Assembly: GCA_016286035.1 (NCBI GenBank)
Contig: JAEERY010000050.1
Coordinates: forward strand, 25,099 to 89,098
Length of the DNA stretch: 64,000 bases
From: Lachnospiraceae bacterium
Lineage (GTDB): Bacteria; Bacillota; Clostridia; Lachnospirales; Lachnospiraceae
Direction of reading: 5' to 3'
Shown here: one piece after another, positions 17,871-28,268 of the stretch
Numbering within the stretch: position 1 is the first letter of the stretch
Layout: the number at the start of each line of letters is the position of its first letter
Made by a program: the position numbers and the translations under genes
The notes under the pieces: generated by a model
Told to the model about the DNA's origin: nothing
Databases searched by the model: none
What the model saw: only the letters and a program-made list of their open reading frames with translations

Positions 17871-19086
17871 CATTTCCTCCCTCATCTGTCACATGATGCG
17901 GCAGCTTATTCATTGCTATGTAAGCGATGATAACTCCAACAGCGCATACCGCAGTTCCTGTAATAAGCATTACACTTATGCCCAGATGATCAAGAATTAC
18001 ACCACTCAAAAGATTCGAAAATACTCCTCCGAGTGTTATCGCACTTGTAACATAAGCCTGTCCCTTTACCTGATCAAGCTCTTCCATCGTATTGCTGACA
18101 TAATAAGCAGCAGCCGGAATATATACCGCATAAGCAAACAGCTGGAATGACTGGCTTAAATACATCATCGCCATATTTGTCGCAAATATCAGTATAAGTA
18201 TCTTTACAAAAAACGCCGCGCCCGAGAAAACCAGCAGTTTATCCGCCGCTATCTTCTTAAAAACATAAACTATCAGTGCCATGACAGGCAGTTCAAGGAT
18301 GGCCTGCAAAAAATTCGCATATCCGAGCTGAGTCTCCCCACCTCCCAGATGTCTTATAATCTGTATCATGAAGTCATTTATCATGTTGTGGGCAAAATAA
18401 AAGCAAACGGTTGCAACCATAAACAGCATAAATGCCGGATATGTTCTCGTAAAATCGGCGATGTTATTGTGAGCCAAAGCCGTATCGGCAGGTTTCTCAT
18501 CTTCACTTATTTCGTGTATCGTTTCAGGCTTTTTAAATGTAAATATAAGCAGAGCCGATATGATCATGGTCGCAATATTTACAACAAGCAACAGATTTAC
18601 ACCGTTTTTTTCGACCATACCGCCGATAAATGCTGAAACAACGGCAAAGCTTGCAGATCCTAGACCTCTTGCCAGTCCGTAATATATATCGCATCCTGCT
18701 TTCTGATATTCAAAACAGAGTGCCGTCATGACAGGCTGGTACGCAAACTGGATCATATATATGAGTGCGTAGACAACAAATATGATCGCCCTGTTACTTT
18801 GAACAAACACTAGGATAACTGATCCTGTAAGTATAGTCAGTACCGCTATCAATATGAACCTTCGGTTTGTAAGATAACCCGGTTTATCTATGATACTTGC
18901 TATATAGGGCTGACATAAAGCCGACAGTATATTTGCCAACGCAAGCAATACTCCGACCTGGGTGTTTGAAAATCCATGAGCTAAAAGATAGACAGCGGCA
19001 TAGGCATGTATCGTGCAGAATGCCGCAAAATATGTCATATTCAGTAACGTATATCTTAAGGTCCATGCCCCTTTTTTATCCTTCAC
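17857..19086 (-). CDS. MFS transporter (MFS_1-like)
   Basis: The 409-residue protein shows about 12 hydrophobic segments, with the characteristic AHGFSNTQVGVLLALANILSALCQPYIAS-type first half and an internal repeat after residue 210. The TCFY-like start and the Asn/Thr-rich first helix resemble the LacY/NupG-like MFS_1_like group that moves sugars or nucleosides with protons, but specificity is open. Start is GTG at 19086, with GGAGGG 11 bases upstream. It overlaps the carboxypeptidase gene, so a peptide or muropeptide cargo is conceivable. Confidence 0.8.
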   Translation of the reverse strand: MKDKKGAWTLRYTLLNMTYFAAFCTIHAYAAVYLLAHGFSNTQVGVLLALANILSALCQPYIASIIDKPGYLTNRRFILIAVLTILTGSVILVFVQSNRAIIFVVYALIYMIQFAYQPVMTALCFEYQKAGCDIYYGLARGLGSASFAVVSAFIGGMVEKNGVNLLLVVNIATMIISALLIFTFKKPETIHEISEDEKPADTALAHNNIADFTRTYPAFMLFMVATVCFYFAHNMINDFMIQIIRHLGGGETQLGYANFLQAILELPVMALIVYVFKKIAADKLLVFSGAAFFVKILILIFATNMAMMYLSQSFQLFAYAVYIPAAAYYVSNTMEELDQVKGQAYVTSAITLGGVFSNLLSGVILDHLGISVMLITGTAVCAVGVIIAYIAMNKLPHHVTDEGGNDEIS

Positions 19087-19118
19087 CTGTAAATAATCCC
19101 TCCGCCGGATATATTAAT

Positions 19119-19154
19119 GGGCGAAAAAATGTCTTGTTTCACACTTTTTCGCCC
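19119..19154 (-). terminator. Intrinsic terminator after the 118-residue membrane protein gene
   Basis: GGGCGAAAAA (19119-19128) pairs perfectly with TTTTTCGCCC (19145-19154). It lies between the 118-residue membrane protein gene and the MFS gene and should separate their transcripts. Confidence 0.65.
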
Positions 19155-19178
19155 TCATGACCTTTTCTTTAAATTAAA

Positions 19179-19535
19179 TCAATCCTCAGTGTAATGACCC
19201 TTTATGATGAAACCTATTCCCAAAGCTATGGGAATCACCATAAGGAGCACATCCACAAGGGAAATTCCGTAGAACGATATCCTCAGTGCCAGTATTATCG
19301 ACAATGCCAACAGAATGAGCGTTATCAGAACAATGAGCTTTGTCCATTTGTTTGGATTGACAAATGCCGCCACGACAGCGATAACAAATAGAACTATCAG
19401 TATGCCTCCGGTACTCACATTCCCAAATCTGTAAAAACCAAAATGCGATACCGTTGCTGCCTTGAACAGCATAAACAGACCAACAAGTATTAGTAGTGTT
19501 CCGAACATCCTGTATCCCCTTTTTGTCAGTTTCAT
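19179..19535 (-). CDS. Small membrane protein, unknown
   Basis: The 118-residue protein has about four hydrophobic segments (FGTLLILVGLFMLFKAA, STGGILIVLFVIAVVAAFV, KLIVLITLILLALSIILAL, DVLLMVIPIALGIGFIIKG) and a basic N-terminus (MKLTKRGYR). It starts at ATG 19535 with GGGAGAAGAG upstream. I do not recognise the family. It is flanked by terminators on both sides and so is probably transcribed alone. Confidence 0.7.
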   Translation of the reverse strand: MKLTKRGYRMFGTLLILVGLFMLFKAATVSHFGFYRFGNVSTGGILIVLFVIAVVAAFVNPNKWTKLIVLITLILLALSIILALRISFYGISLVDVLLMVIPIALGIGFIIKGHYTED

Positions 19536-19667
19536 TCTCTTCTCCCTTGTATAATACGAACGATTCCTAAAGATTATATCATGTTATCGATATAAACGCC
19601 ATATACATTCTTTTGATTAGGCTTTCCTTATCCGCATATATATTTACGGAAGACATCCCTGCTTATA

Positions 19668-19700
19668 TAAAAAAACTCCGGTATCCATCGATACCGGAGT
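19668..19700 (-). terminator. Intrinsic terminator after Bax inhibitor-1-like gene
   Basis: ACTCCGGTAT (19675-19684) pairs perfectly with ATACCGGAGT (19691-19700), followed on the minus strand by TTTTTTTATAT. It lies 18 bases beyond the stop of the minus-strand gene at 19718. Confidence 0.85.
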
Positions 19701-19717
19701 CATCTAACATATCAAAT

Positions 19718-20542
19718 TTATTTTCTCTTACCCATGATCCTTAACAGTTTCAGGAACAGGTTGATGAAATCCAGATACAGCTGAAAAGCACCAAAGAGAG
19801 CCAGACTGTTTTCTGTCATGTCTGTAGAGTATGCTGCCATCTGCTTAATCTTCTGTGTATCATAAGCTGTAAGACCTACGAAGATAACCACTCCGATAAC
19901 GGAAATGATCAGATCAAACATTGAATTTCCAAGGAATATATTAACTATGCTTGCAAGGATTATTCCAACAAGACCCATAAGGCAGATCGAACCGATCTTT
20001 GTAAGATCCTTATCGGTCGTAAGTCCGATAACAGCCATTACGGCAAACATTCCCGCTGTTACAAAGAATGTCAGTGCAATACTGGTTTCTGTATAAGCAA
20101 GTACCAATATTGAGAATGTCACACCTGTAAGGAATGAGTAAACGGTGTAAAGAACACCTGCCAATACCGCATTATTCTTTTTGATGGCTGCGTTTGAGAT
20201 AAGAACTATAGCTATCTCGGCGATAAGTAGAATGAAGAATGATCCACCGGTAAGCATATTTATAGCTGTCATGGGACTGGTTATCATTGCCGCAAACGCC
20301 GTGATTACAAGAGCCACAACCATAAACACGAAAGACTTTGCAACCACCTTCTCGGTAGCTATGGTCATAAGCCCAGCCATACCCGACGGTGTTGAGTAAT
20401 TATAGTCATTATTTGACTGGTATGTCGTCTGTCCTCCGTCGTAGCTGCTTGCACCCTGATTGAATGTATCATATCCGAACCCCGGTATATCACCGGAATT
20501 GTTATCGTAATTGTAATTGTTGCTACTGCTGTAGTTGTCCAT
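19718..20542 (-). CDS. Bax inhibitor-1/YccA family membrane protein
   Basis: The 274-residue protein has a polar Asn/Ser/Tyr-rich N-terminal tail (about residues 1-60) and then seven hydrophobic segments of the BI-1/YccA type, ending with the signature stretch TAYDTQKIKQM and a C-terminal LYLDFINLFLKLLRIMG. Bacterial members include calcium-leak channels (BsYetJ) and the FtsH-interacting YccA; the role here is not predicted further. ATG 20542 has AAAGGAGGG upstream; the longer frame to 20575 lacks one. Confidence 0.88.
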   Translation of the reverse strand: MDNYSSSNNYNYDNNSGDIPGFGYDTFNQGASSYDGGQTTYQSNNDYNYSTPSGMAGLMTIATEKVVAKSFVFMVVALVITAFAAMITSPMTAINMLTGGSFFILLIAEIAIVLISNAAIKKNNAVLAGVLYTVYSFLTGVTFSILVLAYTETSIALTFFVTAGMFAVMAVIGLTTDKDLTKIGSICLMGLVGIILASIVNIFLGNSMFDLIISVIGVVIFVGLTAYDTQKIKQMAAYSTDMTENSLALFGAFQLYLDFINLFLKLLRIMGKRK

Positions 20543-20613
20543 ATAAAACCCTCCTTTTACTGAATACATTAACACAAAACATGTGTTTTTACTATGATTA
20601 AATCATAAAATAT

Positions 20614-21288
20614 CTATAAATTCGATGGTTCTATGATCTCTATAATGCATATGACCTTAGGATCGCTCCCCACACCGTGTATCGCTTCCTTAAGCGACGG
20701 ATAAGCTCTTTGCCTGCTTCTGGCATTGTGAGGAACAAAGCCTGCTTCCTCTCTGATGAACGCCACAGTGTGTATCTGATGATAGAGGCTTTTCTGATTA
20801 TTGTAGTAAGTTACAATAGCCTTATCAACCGACTCATCTATGTCATCTTCCTTCCAGATAAACCGTGTGTCTATCCCTCTTCTTTTAAGGTGCGCCCGTA
20901 TGGCTCTCGGCGAAGAGCCTATCCTGCCCTTTAATGCGGCTCCGCTTTTTTCAAAGCTCTCAATAAGGTCTCCCACAAGCTCGGGACCTGTTTCTTTTCC
21001 CATCGCATGCAGGATGTTATAAACAGCCATTATCTCACATCCGGAATAAGCCATATCGACCTTGCCGAAAAGCACACCCTTCCAGGCGCTCTGGTTTTCT
21101 ATGAATCCGTCTTTTAAAGGACTGCCTTCGCTTTTCAGTTTATCTATGTTGGCGCTTTTGTGATCTTTTCTCACAGATCCTTTTATAAAGCTGGTCTTAT
21201 CCAGTATGGTATATATACCTACAAGGATCTTTGGTGATACATGTGAGGGTATCCACTGTGCCATCCTATGTTTGAAGTCATCGCTCAT
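20614..21288 (-). CDS. Papain-like (C39-type) cysteine peptidase-fold protein, unknown
   Basis: The 224-residue protein contains MAYSGCEIMAVYNILHAMG (about residues 78-96), a Gly-Cys-Glu helix start as in C39-like papain folds, and a downstream IHTVAFIREEAGFVPHN with a candidate catalytic His. No signal peptide is visible, so it looks cytoplasmic. Function unknown; possible deamidase or peptidase. It starts 13 bases after the pth stop with GGGGCAC upstream and is the last gene of the mfd-pth transcript. Confidence 0.6.
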   Translation of the reverse strand: MSDDFKHRMAQWIPSHVSPKILVGIYTILDKTSFIKGSVRKDHKSANIDKLKSEGSPLKDGFIENQSAWKGVLFGKVDMAYSGCEIMAVYNILHAMGKETGPELVGDLIESFEKSGAALKGRIGSSPRAIRAHLKRRGIDTRFIWKEDDIDESVDKAIVTYYNNQKSLYHQIHTVAFIREEAGFVPHNARSRQRAYPSLKEAIHGVGSDPKVICIIEIIEPSNL

Positions 21289-21301
21289 ATATGTGCCCCG
21301 T

Positions 21302-21865
21302 TTAACCGTTAAACTTATTCATCGCCTCATCCAGATCTCCGTGAATGATAAGAGGGATAGCCTCCGATGCCTTCTTTGCCGCCTCATCTATCAGTTTTCT
21401 GTCATCATCACTGAAACGGCTTAAGACATAGTCAGCGAGATCGAACCTTGGCGGTTTTTCCCCTATTCCTATCTTCACTCTTGCAAAAACATCGGTTCCA
21501 AGATGCGATATGATGCTCTTTATGCCGTTATGTCCTCCGGCACTTCCTTTTTTACGGATACGCACCTTTCCGACATCCATGGATGTATCATCATAGATGA
21601 CACAGACCTGTGTCATGGGATCCACTTTAAAATAATCCACTGCGGCACGTATTGCCTCTCCGCTAAGGTTCATATATGTCATGGGTTTCATAAGAACGAC
21701 TTTCTCGCCCTCTATGACACCTCTTCCGACAAGGGCTTTAAACCTGCTCTCTGCTATATCGATCCCATAATCATCAGCGATCCTGTCTATCGCCACAAAA
21801 CCGGTATTGTGTCTTGTGTTGTCATACTTTTTCTCCGGATTACCCAATCCGACTATTATATACAT
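21302..21865 (-). CDS. pth: Peptidyl-tRNA hydrolase
   Basis: The 187-residue enzyme releases peptides from prematurely dropped peptidyl-tRNA. It opens with IIVGLGNPEKKYDNTRHNTGF, containing the catalytic His (RHNTG), and has the MKPMTYMNLSG and GSAGGHNGIKSI motifs with the conserved Asn and His. Full family length. It follows mfd by 15 bases, the same pth-mfd pairing found near the origin in Bacillus. Confidence 0.96.
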   Translation of the reverse strand: MYIIVGLGNPEKKYDNTRHNTGFVAIDRIADDYGIDIAESRFKALVGRGVIEGEKVVLMKPMTYMNLSGEAIRAAVDYFKVDPMTQVCVIYDDTSMDVGKVRIRKKGSAGGHNGIKSIISHLGTDVFARVKIGIGEKPPRFDLADYVLSRFSDDDRKLIDEAAKKASEAIPLIIHGDLDEAMNKFNG

Positions 21866-21880
21866 ATCTCTACCTGCCTG

Positions 21881-24800
21881 TTACTCTTCTTTTCCTGCCA
21901 AAACAAGTATATCATACATGTCATCAAGCAGACCGTCAGTCATCTTTAAAAGATTCTCCTCATCTATCTCAGCGACCCCCGTCTTCTTATATGATAATAC
22001 AAACTGAGGTGTCTTGTTCGCAACAAATCTCAGACTTCCCTTATACCTGCCTATAAACTCGCTTATCCTTGAAACATCTATCTTTGCAGCCTCATACATC
22101 TTAAAGGTAACTTTAGCGTTAAGGCTCTTTATCTCTGTCACATAGCAGTTATGCGCCTTTACCCTTAAAAGCGAAATCCTTATAAGATTCTGCGCAGAAC
22201 GCGGCAGCACACCGAATCTGTCCCTGAGTTCATCCTTTAATTCATCAGCTTCAGCTATGTTCTCGATAGCTGCGATACGTTTATAAATATCGAATTTCTG
22301 AACCTCGTTTAGGATGTAATCCGCAGGTATGAAAGCATCTGCCTCGAGATCGATCTGGGTGTCGAAATCCGAGGTCTCATCGCTTATGCCCTTTACTTTT
22401 TTGACAGCATCGTTGAGCATCTTGCAGTACAGGTCGTATCCGACAGCCTCCATATGCCCGTGCTGGGTCCTTCCGAGTATGTTTCCCGCACCTCTTATCT
22501 CTAAGTCTCGCATCGCGATCTTAAAGCCGCTGCCAAGGTCGGTATATTCCCTGATAGCCTCCAGGCGCTTTTCTGCCTGTTCCTTTAAAAGCTTATCCCG
22601 CTTGTACATCAAAAATGCATAGGCGGTACGGTTCGATCTTCCGACACGTCCTCTTAACTGATAGAGCTGGGAAAGTCCCATCCTGTCGGAATCGTGTATG
22701 ATGATCGTGTTTACATTTGATATATCAAGACCAGTCTCGACTATGGTCGTTGATACCAGCACATCTATGTCACCGTCTATGAAATCATACATGAGCTTTT
22801 CAAGCTCGTTCTCCTTCATGCGTCCGTGACCGTAGGCAACATTCGCTTCCGGTACAAGTGCCTGTATGCGTGCGGTGACATCTGCTATGTCGTTTATCCT
22901 GTTATAGACATAGTATACCTGTCCGCCGCGGGCCAGCTCACGCACTATGGCTTCCCTGACCAGTTCCTCATTATATTCCATGACAAAGGTCTGTATCGGT
23001 ACCCTGTCACCGGGTGCCTCCTCGAGTACAGACATGTCTTTTATACCGACAAGCGACATATGAAGCGTTCTCGGGATCGGTGTTGCAGACAAGGTAAGTA
23101 CATCCACATTTTCCCTTAGCTTCTTTATCTTTTCCTTATGTGTGACTCCGAATCTCTGCTCCTCGTCCACTATCAGAAGTCCGAGATCTTTATAGGAAAC
23201 ATCCTCAGACAAAAGTCTGTGGGTTCCTATCACTATATCGACCAGCCCCTTCTTAAGATCCGATACTGTCTCCCTCTGTTCTTTTGCAGTCCTGAACCTT
23301 GAGAGCATCTGTATCCTTACGGGATAGTCCTTCATACGCTGTGTAAAGGTATTGTAATGCTGCTGGGCAAGTATGGTGGTGGGAACGAGCATCGCCACCT
23401 GTTTGCCCTCCAAAACAGCCTTAAATGCGGCTCTTATGGCTATCTCTGTCTTTCCGTATCCGACATCTCCGCAGATAAGTCTGTCCATGATCTTTGTCGA
23501 TTCCATGTCAGACTTTGTCTCAGCTATGGCCTTAAGCTGATCATCTGTCTCCTCAAAAGGAAATGTCTCCTCAAATTCCTTCTGCCAGACAGTATCCTCA
23601 CTAAACACATATCCGTTCTTTAACTGACGTGCGGCATAGAGATTTACGAGGTCCTGGGCCACCTCATCAACAGCTGTTCTTACCTTTGATTTTGTATTGC
23701 TCCATTCCTTGCTTCCCAGTTTGTTTAACTTAGGCTTTCTTGCAGCATCGGAGGAGGCGTACTTCTGCACAGAACCAAACCCTGTGGCCAGCACATACAG
23801 ATTTCCTCCGTCACGGTAGGATATCTTCATATAATCCCTGATGATATTTTCGGATTCGATCTGCTCTATACCCTGATATATGCCAAGACCATGGCTCTCG
23901 TGAACCACATAATCCCCGACTTTAAGATCGTTAAAATCATGTATGGCGGTCCCTTCGTACTTCTTTCGCCTGTTCTTCTTTTTGGGCACACCGAATATAT
24001 CGCTCTCGCTTATGACAACAAACTTAAGTAACGGGTACTCAAAGCCTCTTATCATATGGCCGTACATGACCACTATCTCACCCGGGATGGCATCACGGTC
24101 AAAATTCTCGCTGTATACAGCAGGGATATCAAGTCCCCTTATGTCATCGGCAAGCCTGCCTGCCCTTGTACGTGAAGGAGACAAGAGTATGACCCTATAC
24201 CCTCTTTTTTTATAGATTTCAAGATCCTTTATAAGATATTCAAAGCTGTTTTTATACGGGGCTATTGATTTTGCTGTTATATTGCATCTGTATGAAACAT
24301 CAACCAGTGTGGTCCTGCTCTCTATCGACATCATACACAGTGTCGCAAGTTTGTTTAATCCGGCTATGGTCTCTTCCTGTGAATAGAGTAGCTTTCCCTG
24401 TCCGGGGAGTATATATCCCTTTAACAGCCTGTTTTTCATGCTCTCTTCAAATTCGATCTCGACAGCTTTTGCATGCTCCAAAATATGGACAGGCTCATCC
24501 AGTATGAGTAATGTTTTATCCGCATCAAACATGTCCGTGAAATGATACAGATCATCATAAAAATATGAAGCATATGAATCCAGGCTGACCATCCTTCCGA
24601 GTTCCAAAAGGTCCTCTTTAAGAGTCTTTACCTGCATATCTATCCTGTGGGCTTCCTCGGTCTTGAATTCCTCCCTGAAAGCATTATAGACGCTGTCCCT
24701 TTCAGCCTCGATCTTCTCAAGGCCGTCTCTTAACATATCCTGCGAAAGTATCATCTCCGTCGCAGGAAATACGGTTATCGAATCAAGTTTTTCAATGGAA

Positions 24801-25426
24801 CGCTGGGAATCTATATCAAAGCTTCTTATCGAATCAACATCATCTCCCCAAAGCTCTATCCTGTAAGGATTGGCACTGGTCGTATCAAAGATATCAATGA
24901 TATCTCCCCTTACGGAAAACTGTCCGGGTTCCTCTACCTGGTAATTCCTGATATACCCTATATCAACAAGCCTTGATGAGAGCTTCTTTATATCTATCTG
25001 ACTCTCACTGTTTATCTCGATACATCCTGACACAAAATGCTCTATCGGCAGTACCGGACTCATCAGGGTGTCAAAGGTGGTCACTATGGTGCATGGACCG
25101 TTCTCAGTAAGCTGTCGTAAGGCCTTTAGTCTTTCTGTGACCAGCTTGTTTCCGTGGATATCAGCCTGATAAAAGATCAGATCCTTGGAAGGATATGTGT
25201 AAACATTGTCATCATAAAGACGCATATCCTCAGCGATCTCTTTTACCCTGATATCACTGTATGTGGCTATTATCCTGTAGTCGGCATTTTCAGAAAAAGC
25301 CTCGGCAAGATTGATCTTCTGTGAATCTGAACAGCCTGATACTGCTACCGCCTTTTTCTTTCGAAGCATATCATATATTTTGTTGTAATCCGAAAGCTCC
25401 TTTAGTGGAGAAGTAAGTATGTTCAT
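21881..25426 (-). CDS. mfd: Transcription-repair coupling factor
   Basis: The protein of about 1181 residues removes RNA polymerase stalled at DNA lesions and recruits UvrA. Domains in order: UvrB-homology region (residues 1-340, GYIRNYQVEEPGQFSVRGDIID), the RNA polymerase-interacting CarD-like domain (GDYVVHESHGLGIYQG, about 500-560), the SF2 translocase (GDVGYGKTEIAIRAA Walker A; VDEEQRFGV Walker B), and the C-terminal TRCF domain. ATG 25426 is chosen; a GTG at 25435 in frame is possible because the ribosome binding site is weak for both. Confidence 0.96.
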   Translation of the reverse strand: MNILTSPLKELSDYNKIYDMLRKKKAVAVSGCSDSQKINLAEAFSENADYRIIATYSDIRVKEIAEDMRLYDDNVYTYPSKDLIFYQADIHGNKLVTERLKALRQLTENGPCTIVTTFDTLMSPVLPIEHFVSGCIEINSESQIDIKKLSSRLVDIGYIRNYQVEEPGQFSVRGDIIDIFDTTSANPYRIELWGDDVDSIRSFDIDSQRSIEKLDSITVFPATEMILSQDMLRDGLEKIEAERDSVYNAFREEFKTEEAHRIDMQVKTLKEDLLELGRMVSLDSYASYFYDDLYHFTDMFDADKTLLILDEPVHILEHAKAVEIEFEESMKNRLLKGYILPGQGKLLYSQEETIAGLNKLATLCMMSIESRTTLVDVSYRCNITAKSIAPYKNSFEYLIKDLEIYKKRGYRVILLSPSRTRAGRLADDIRGLDIPAVYSENFDRDAIPGEIVVMYGHMIRGFEYPLLKFVVISESDIFGVPKKKNRRKKYEGTAIHDFNDLKVGDYVVHESHGLGIYQGIEQIESENIIRDYMKISYRDGGNLYVLATGFGSVQKYASSDAARKPKLNKLGSKEWSNTKSKVRTAVDEVAQDLVNLYAARQLKNGYVFSEDTVWQKEFEETFPFEETDDQLKAIAETKSDMESTKIMDRLICGDVGYGKTEIAIRAAFKAVLEGKQVAMLVPTTILAQQHYNTFTQRMKDYPVRIQMLSRFRTAKEQRETVSDLKKGLVDIVIGTHRLLSEDVSYKDLGLLIVDEEQRFGVTHKEKIKKLRENVDVLTLSATPIPRTLHMSLVGIKDMSVLEEAPGDRVPIQTFVMEYNEELVREAIVRELARGGQVYYVYNRINDIADVTARIQALVPEANVAYGHGRMKENELEKLMYDFIDGDIDVLVSTTIVETGLDISNVNTIIIHDSDRMGLSQLYQLRGRVGRSNRTAYAFLMYKRDKLLKEQAEKRLEAIREYTDLGSGFKIAMRDLEIRGAGNILGRTQHGHMEAVGYDLYCKMLNDAVKKVKGISDETSDFDTQIDLEADAFIPADYILNEVQKFDIYKRIAAIENIAEADELKDELRDRFGVLPRSAQNLIRISLLRVKAHNCYVTEIKSLNAKVTFKMYEAAKIDVSRISEFIGRYKGSLRFVANKTPQFVLSYKKTGVAEIDEENLLKMTDGLLDDMYDILVLAGKEE

Positions 25427-25455
25427 ATCATCCACAATGATAACATTTTCGCAAA

Positions 25456-25491
25456 AGAAAAGCCACAGGCTGATACTCCTGCGGCTTTTCT
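25456..25491 (-). terminator. Intrinsic terminator between spoVG and mfd
   Basis: AGAAAAGCC...CAGG (25456-25469) pairs with CCTG...GGCTTTTCT (25478-25491) with one internal mismatch, followed on the minus strand by TTTTGC. It separates spoVG from mfd. Confidence 0.75.
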
Positions 25492-25545
25492 AACCCCATA
25501 TCCGGTAACGACTGCTAATGTCGTTTCCTGTCTCTGAAAAAGAGC

Positions 25546-25818
25546 TTACATTTCATCCGGTTCATCCTTTGCTTTCTCATAAGCCTCGAGGATGATCCTC
25601 TGGATGGAATCTCTTGTTGCTGAATTGATCGGATGAGCTATATCCCTGTATTCTCCGTCCGTGGCTTTCTTACTCGGCATCGCGATGAATAACCCCTTTT
25701 CACCCTCGATGACCTTGATATCATGAACTACGAACTCATCATCTATCGTGATAGATACGATAGCCCTCATCTTACTCTCTTTAGAAATCTTACGTACCCT
25801 TACATCTGTAATCTTCAC
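25546..25818 (-). CDS. spoVG: SpoVG RNA/DNA-binding regulator
   Basis: The 90-residue protein is the small conserved SpoVG (begins with GTG-encoded Met then [11 protein letters not shown]; contains [21 protein letters not shown] and [10 protein letters not shown]), a nucleic-acid-binding regulator affecting sporulation septation and envelope genes in Firmicutes. I place the start at GTG 25818 because AAAGGAGGG lies seven bases upstream and known homologues begin with this residue. It is followed by a terminator before mfd and preceded by glgD. Confidence 0.95.
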   Translation of the reverse strand: MKITDVRVRKISKESKMRAIVSITIDDEFVVHDIKVIEGEKGLFIAMPSKKATDGEYRDIAHPINSATRDSIQRIILEAYEKAKDEPDEM

Positions 25819-25878
25819 TGAGTTGCCCTCCTTTGGTGTCGTCACGATAAGTATCGCAACTGTCGTCGGATATATGCT

Positions 25879-26997
25879 TTACATTACATATCTGTCTGTA
25901 TGTTCCACTACCACCTCAATGCCATTCTCACCCTTATGATAAGAATTTGCTCTTATGGTGCCGTGGCTCTCGACAATACAGTTCTCTATATATGAATTGT
26001 CTCCGATATACACATCATTTAAAATGATTGAGTTCTTTATCGTACAGTTGTTTCCGATGAATGTCTGTCTGAATATGACAGAATCCTCAACCGTACCGTT
26101 TACGATCGTTCCGCTTGCAACAAGGCTGTTCATGATCTTTGCACCGACATTGTACTTGGCCGGAGGAAGATCATCCACCTTTGAGTAGATATCGGGATAG
26201 GTCTTAAAGAAGTAATCCCTTACCTCAGGTTTTAAGAAGTCCATGTTTGCTGAGAAATAATCGTTTACGGAAGCTATATTCTTCCAGTAATCAGTGATCT
26301 TGTATCCGTATATCCTCTTCTGGCCTTTATACCTTATAAGGATATCTCTTACGAAATCGTATCTGTCCTCTTCAGCACACTTCTCTATCATCTCAACGAG
26401 AAGTCTTCTTCTTATGATATAGATACCGCAGCTTATCGTATTGGATCTTGCTACCACTGCCTTCTCTTCAAATTCTTCTATACGGCAGTCCTCATTCATC
26501 CTGATGGTTCCGTATCTGTCAACGTTGAAGCCCTGCTCCATCTCCTTGCATACAACTGTTATATCAGCCTTCTTTTCGATGTGGTATTCGAGTACCTTAT
26601 TGAAATCGAGCTTATATACACAGTCTGCAGAAGCTATTACAACATATGGCTCATGGCTGGCTTTTAAGAACGAGAGATTCTGATAGATAGAATCCGCCGT
26701 GCCTCTGTACCAGAAACTGTTGTCAGCCGTTACCGCAGGTGTCATTACGAAAAGACCTCCCTGCTTACGACCGAAATCCCACCACTTTGATGAGCTTAAG
26801 TGCTCATTTAAGCTGCGCGCATTGTACTGGGTAAACACTGCTACTTTCTGTATATGCGAATTGGACATGTTACTTAACGCAAAGTCGATCGCTCTGTAGC
26901 TTCCTGCAATAGGCATCGCACCTATAGCTCTTTTTTGTGACAATTCCTTCATGCGGTGATTATTTCCGCCTGCAAGTATAATTCCTATCGCTCTCAT
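25879..26997 (-). CDS. glgD: GlgD-type ADP-glucose pyrophosphorylase subunit
   Basis: The 372-residue protein has the nucleotidyltransferase fold and a C-terminal left-handed beta-helix of hexapeptides ([19 protein letters not shown]). The active-site loop reads [26 protein letters not shown], in which the usual GGxGxRLxxLTxxxxKP signature is degenerate, as expected for GlgD, the modulatory partner of GlgC in Firmicutes. It begins four bases inside the glgC stop (ATGA overlap), so the subunits are translationally coupled. Confidence 0.92.
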   Translation of the reverse strand: MRAIGIILAGGNNHRMKELSQKRAIGAMPIAGSYRAIDFALSNMSNSHIQKVAVFTQYNARSLNEHLSSSKWWDFGRKQGGLFVMTPAVTADNSFWYRGTADSIYQNLSFLKASHEPYVVIASADCVYKLDFNKVLEYHIEKKADITVVCKEMEQGFNVDRYGTIRMNEDCRIEEFEEKAVVARSNTISCGIYIIRRRLLVEMIEKCAEEDRYDFVRDILIRYKGQKRIYGYKITDYWKNIASVNDYFSANMDFLKPEVRDYFFKTYPDIYSKVDDLPPAKYNVGAKIMNSLVASGTIVNGTVEDSVIFRQTFIGNNCTIKNSIILNDVYIGDNSYIENCIVESHGTIRANSYHKGENGIEVVVEHTDRYVM

Positions 26998-28268
26998 ACA
27001 CTATCACCTGCCTTAATTAATGTCTTACCACTTGCCAGTGTATTGTTCTGATAATCCGCATACTCGGTCTCACCGAATACACATGCGTTCTTGCCTATCG
27101 TGATATTCTCGGGAATGATGCTCTTCTCACCTATACATACGAGTCCGCTGTTATAGATATGAGGATCTGTCTCATTCTCGACCTCGTCTCCTATACCGAG
27201 ACGACAGCCGTTCCTGATCTCAACATTCTCCGCTACGATCGATTTATACAGTTCGCAGTTATCTCCGATCACCGTGTTGTTCATGATGATGGAATCTCTT
27301 ACAACGGTGTTCTTTCCTATGGTGACACCGCAACCTATGACTGAGTTGTATACCTTTCCGTAGATATCAGAGCCCTCACCTATGATGCTCTTTTCAACCT
27401 CACTCTCTCTCGAGAAGTACTGAGGCGGTAAGATATCCGATTTGGTATAGATCTTCCAGTATTCCTCATAAAGGTTGAACTCGGGAACTATATCTATGAG
27501 TTCCATATTGGCCTCCCAATATGAATGAAGGGTTCCCACATCCTTCCAGTATCCGTTGAACTCATATGCATACAACGGACATCCTTTATCATGACAATAA
27601 GGAATGATATGCTTACCGAAGTCTAGTCCTGGCTGGTCTGCCATTGTTATAAGTGCTTCTTTTAAGGTCTTCCAGTTGAAGATATATATACCCATGGATG
27701 CGAGATTGCTCCTGGGGTTGGCGGGTTTCTCTTCAAAATCGGTGATCTTCCTGTTCTCATCAGTTATCATGATACCGAAACGCTTTGCCTCTTCCATCGG
27801 AACCGGCATAACGGCTATCGTACATTCAGATTTGTTCTGCTTGTGGAAATCAAGCATCACCTCATAGTCCATCTTATAGATATGGTCTCCCGAAAGTATA
27901 AGGATATATTCGGGGTTAAAACTGTCCATGTAATCGATGTTCTGGTAAATAGCGTTTGCCGTACCCGTATACCACTCACTGTTGGTACTCTTTTCATAAG
28001 GAGGCAGGACCGTAACGCCACCGATATTTCTGTCAAGATCCCACGGGATACCGATACCGATATGTGTATTCAGTCTTAACGGCTGATACTGTGTAAGAAC
28101 ACCTACCGTGTCAACACCTGAATTGATACAGTTACTTAAAGGGAAATCAATGATGCGGTACTTTCCGCCAAAAGATACCGCCGGCTTTGCAACCTTAGAC
28201 GTTAGAACTCCCAGTCTGCTGCCCTGTCCGCCCGCGAGCAACATGGCAATCATTTCCTTTTTAATCAT
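26994..28268 (-). CDS. glgC: Glucose-1-phosphate adenylyltransferase, catalytic subunit
   Basis: The 424-residue enzyme makes ADP-glucose for glycogen synthesis. The intact catalytic loop [23 protein letters not shown] lies at residues 10-32, followed by [10 protein letters not shown], the [10 protein letters not shown] catalytic Asp region and FEEKP. A C-terminal beta-helix ([19 protein letters not shown]) is present. First gene of a glgC-glgD-spoVG transcript. A glycogen synthase is not in this window. Confidence 0.95.
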   Translation of the reverse strand: MIKKEMIAMLLAGGQGSRLGVLTSKVAKPAVSFGGKYRIIDFPLSNCINSGVDTVGVLTQYQPLRLNTHIGIGIPWDLDRNIGGVTVLPPYEKSTNSEWYTGTANAIYQNIDYMDSFNPEYILILSGDHIYKMDYEVMLDFHKQNKSECTIAVMPVPMEEAKRFGIMITDENRKITDFEEKPANPRSNLASMGIYIFNWKTLKEALITMADQPGLDFGKHIIPYCHDKGCPLYAYEFNGYWKDVGTLHSYWEANMELIDIVPEFNLYEEYWKIYTKSDILPPQYFSRESEVEKSIIGEGSDIYGKVYNSVIGCGVTIGKNTVVRDSIIMNNTVIGDNCELYKSIVAENVEIRNGCRLGIGDEVENETDPHIYNSGLVCIGEKSIIPENITIGKNACVFGETEYADYQNNTLASGKTLIKAGDSV

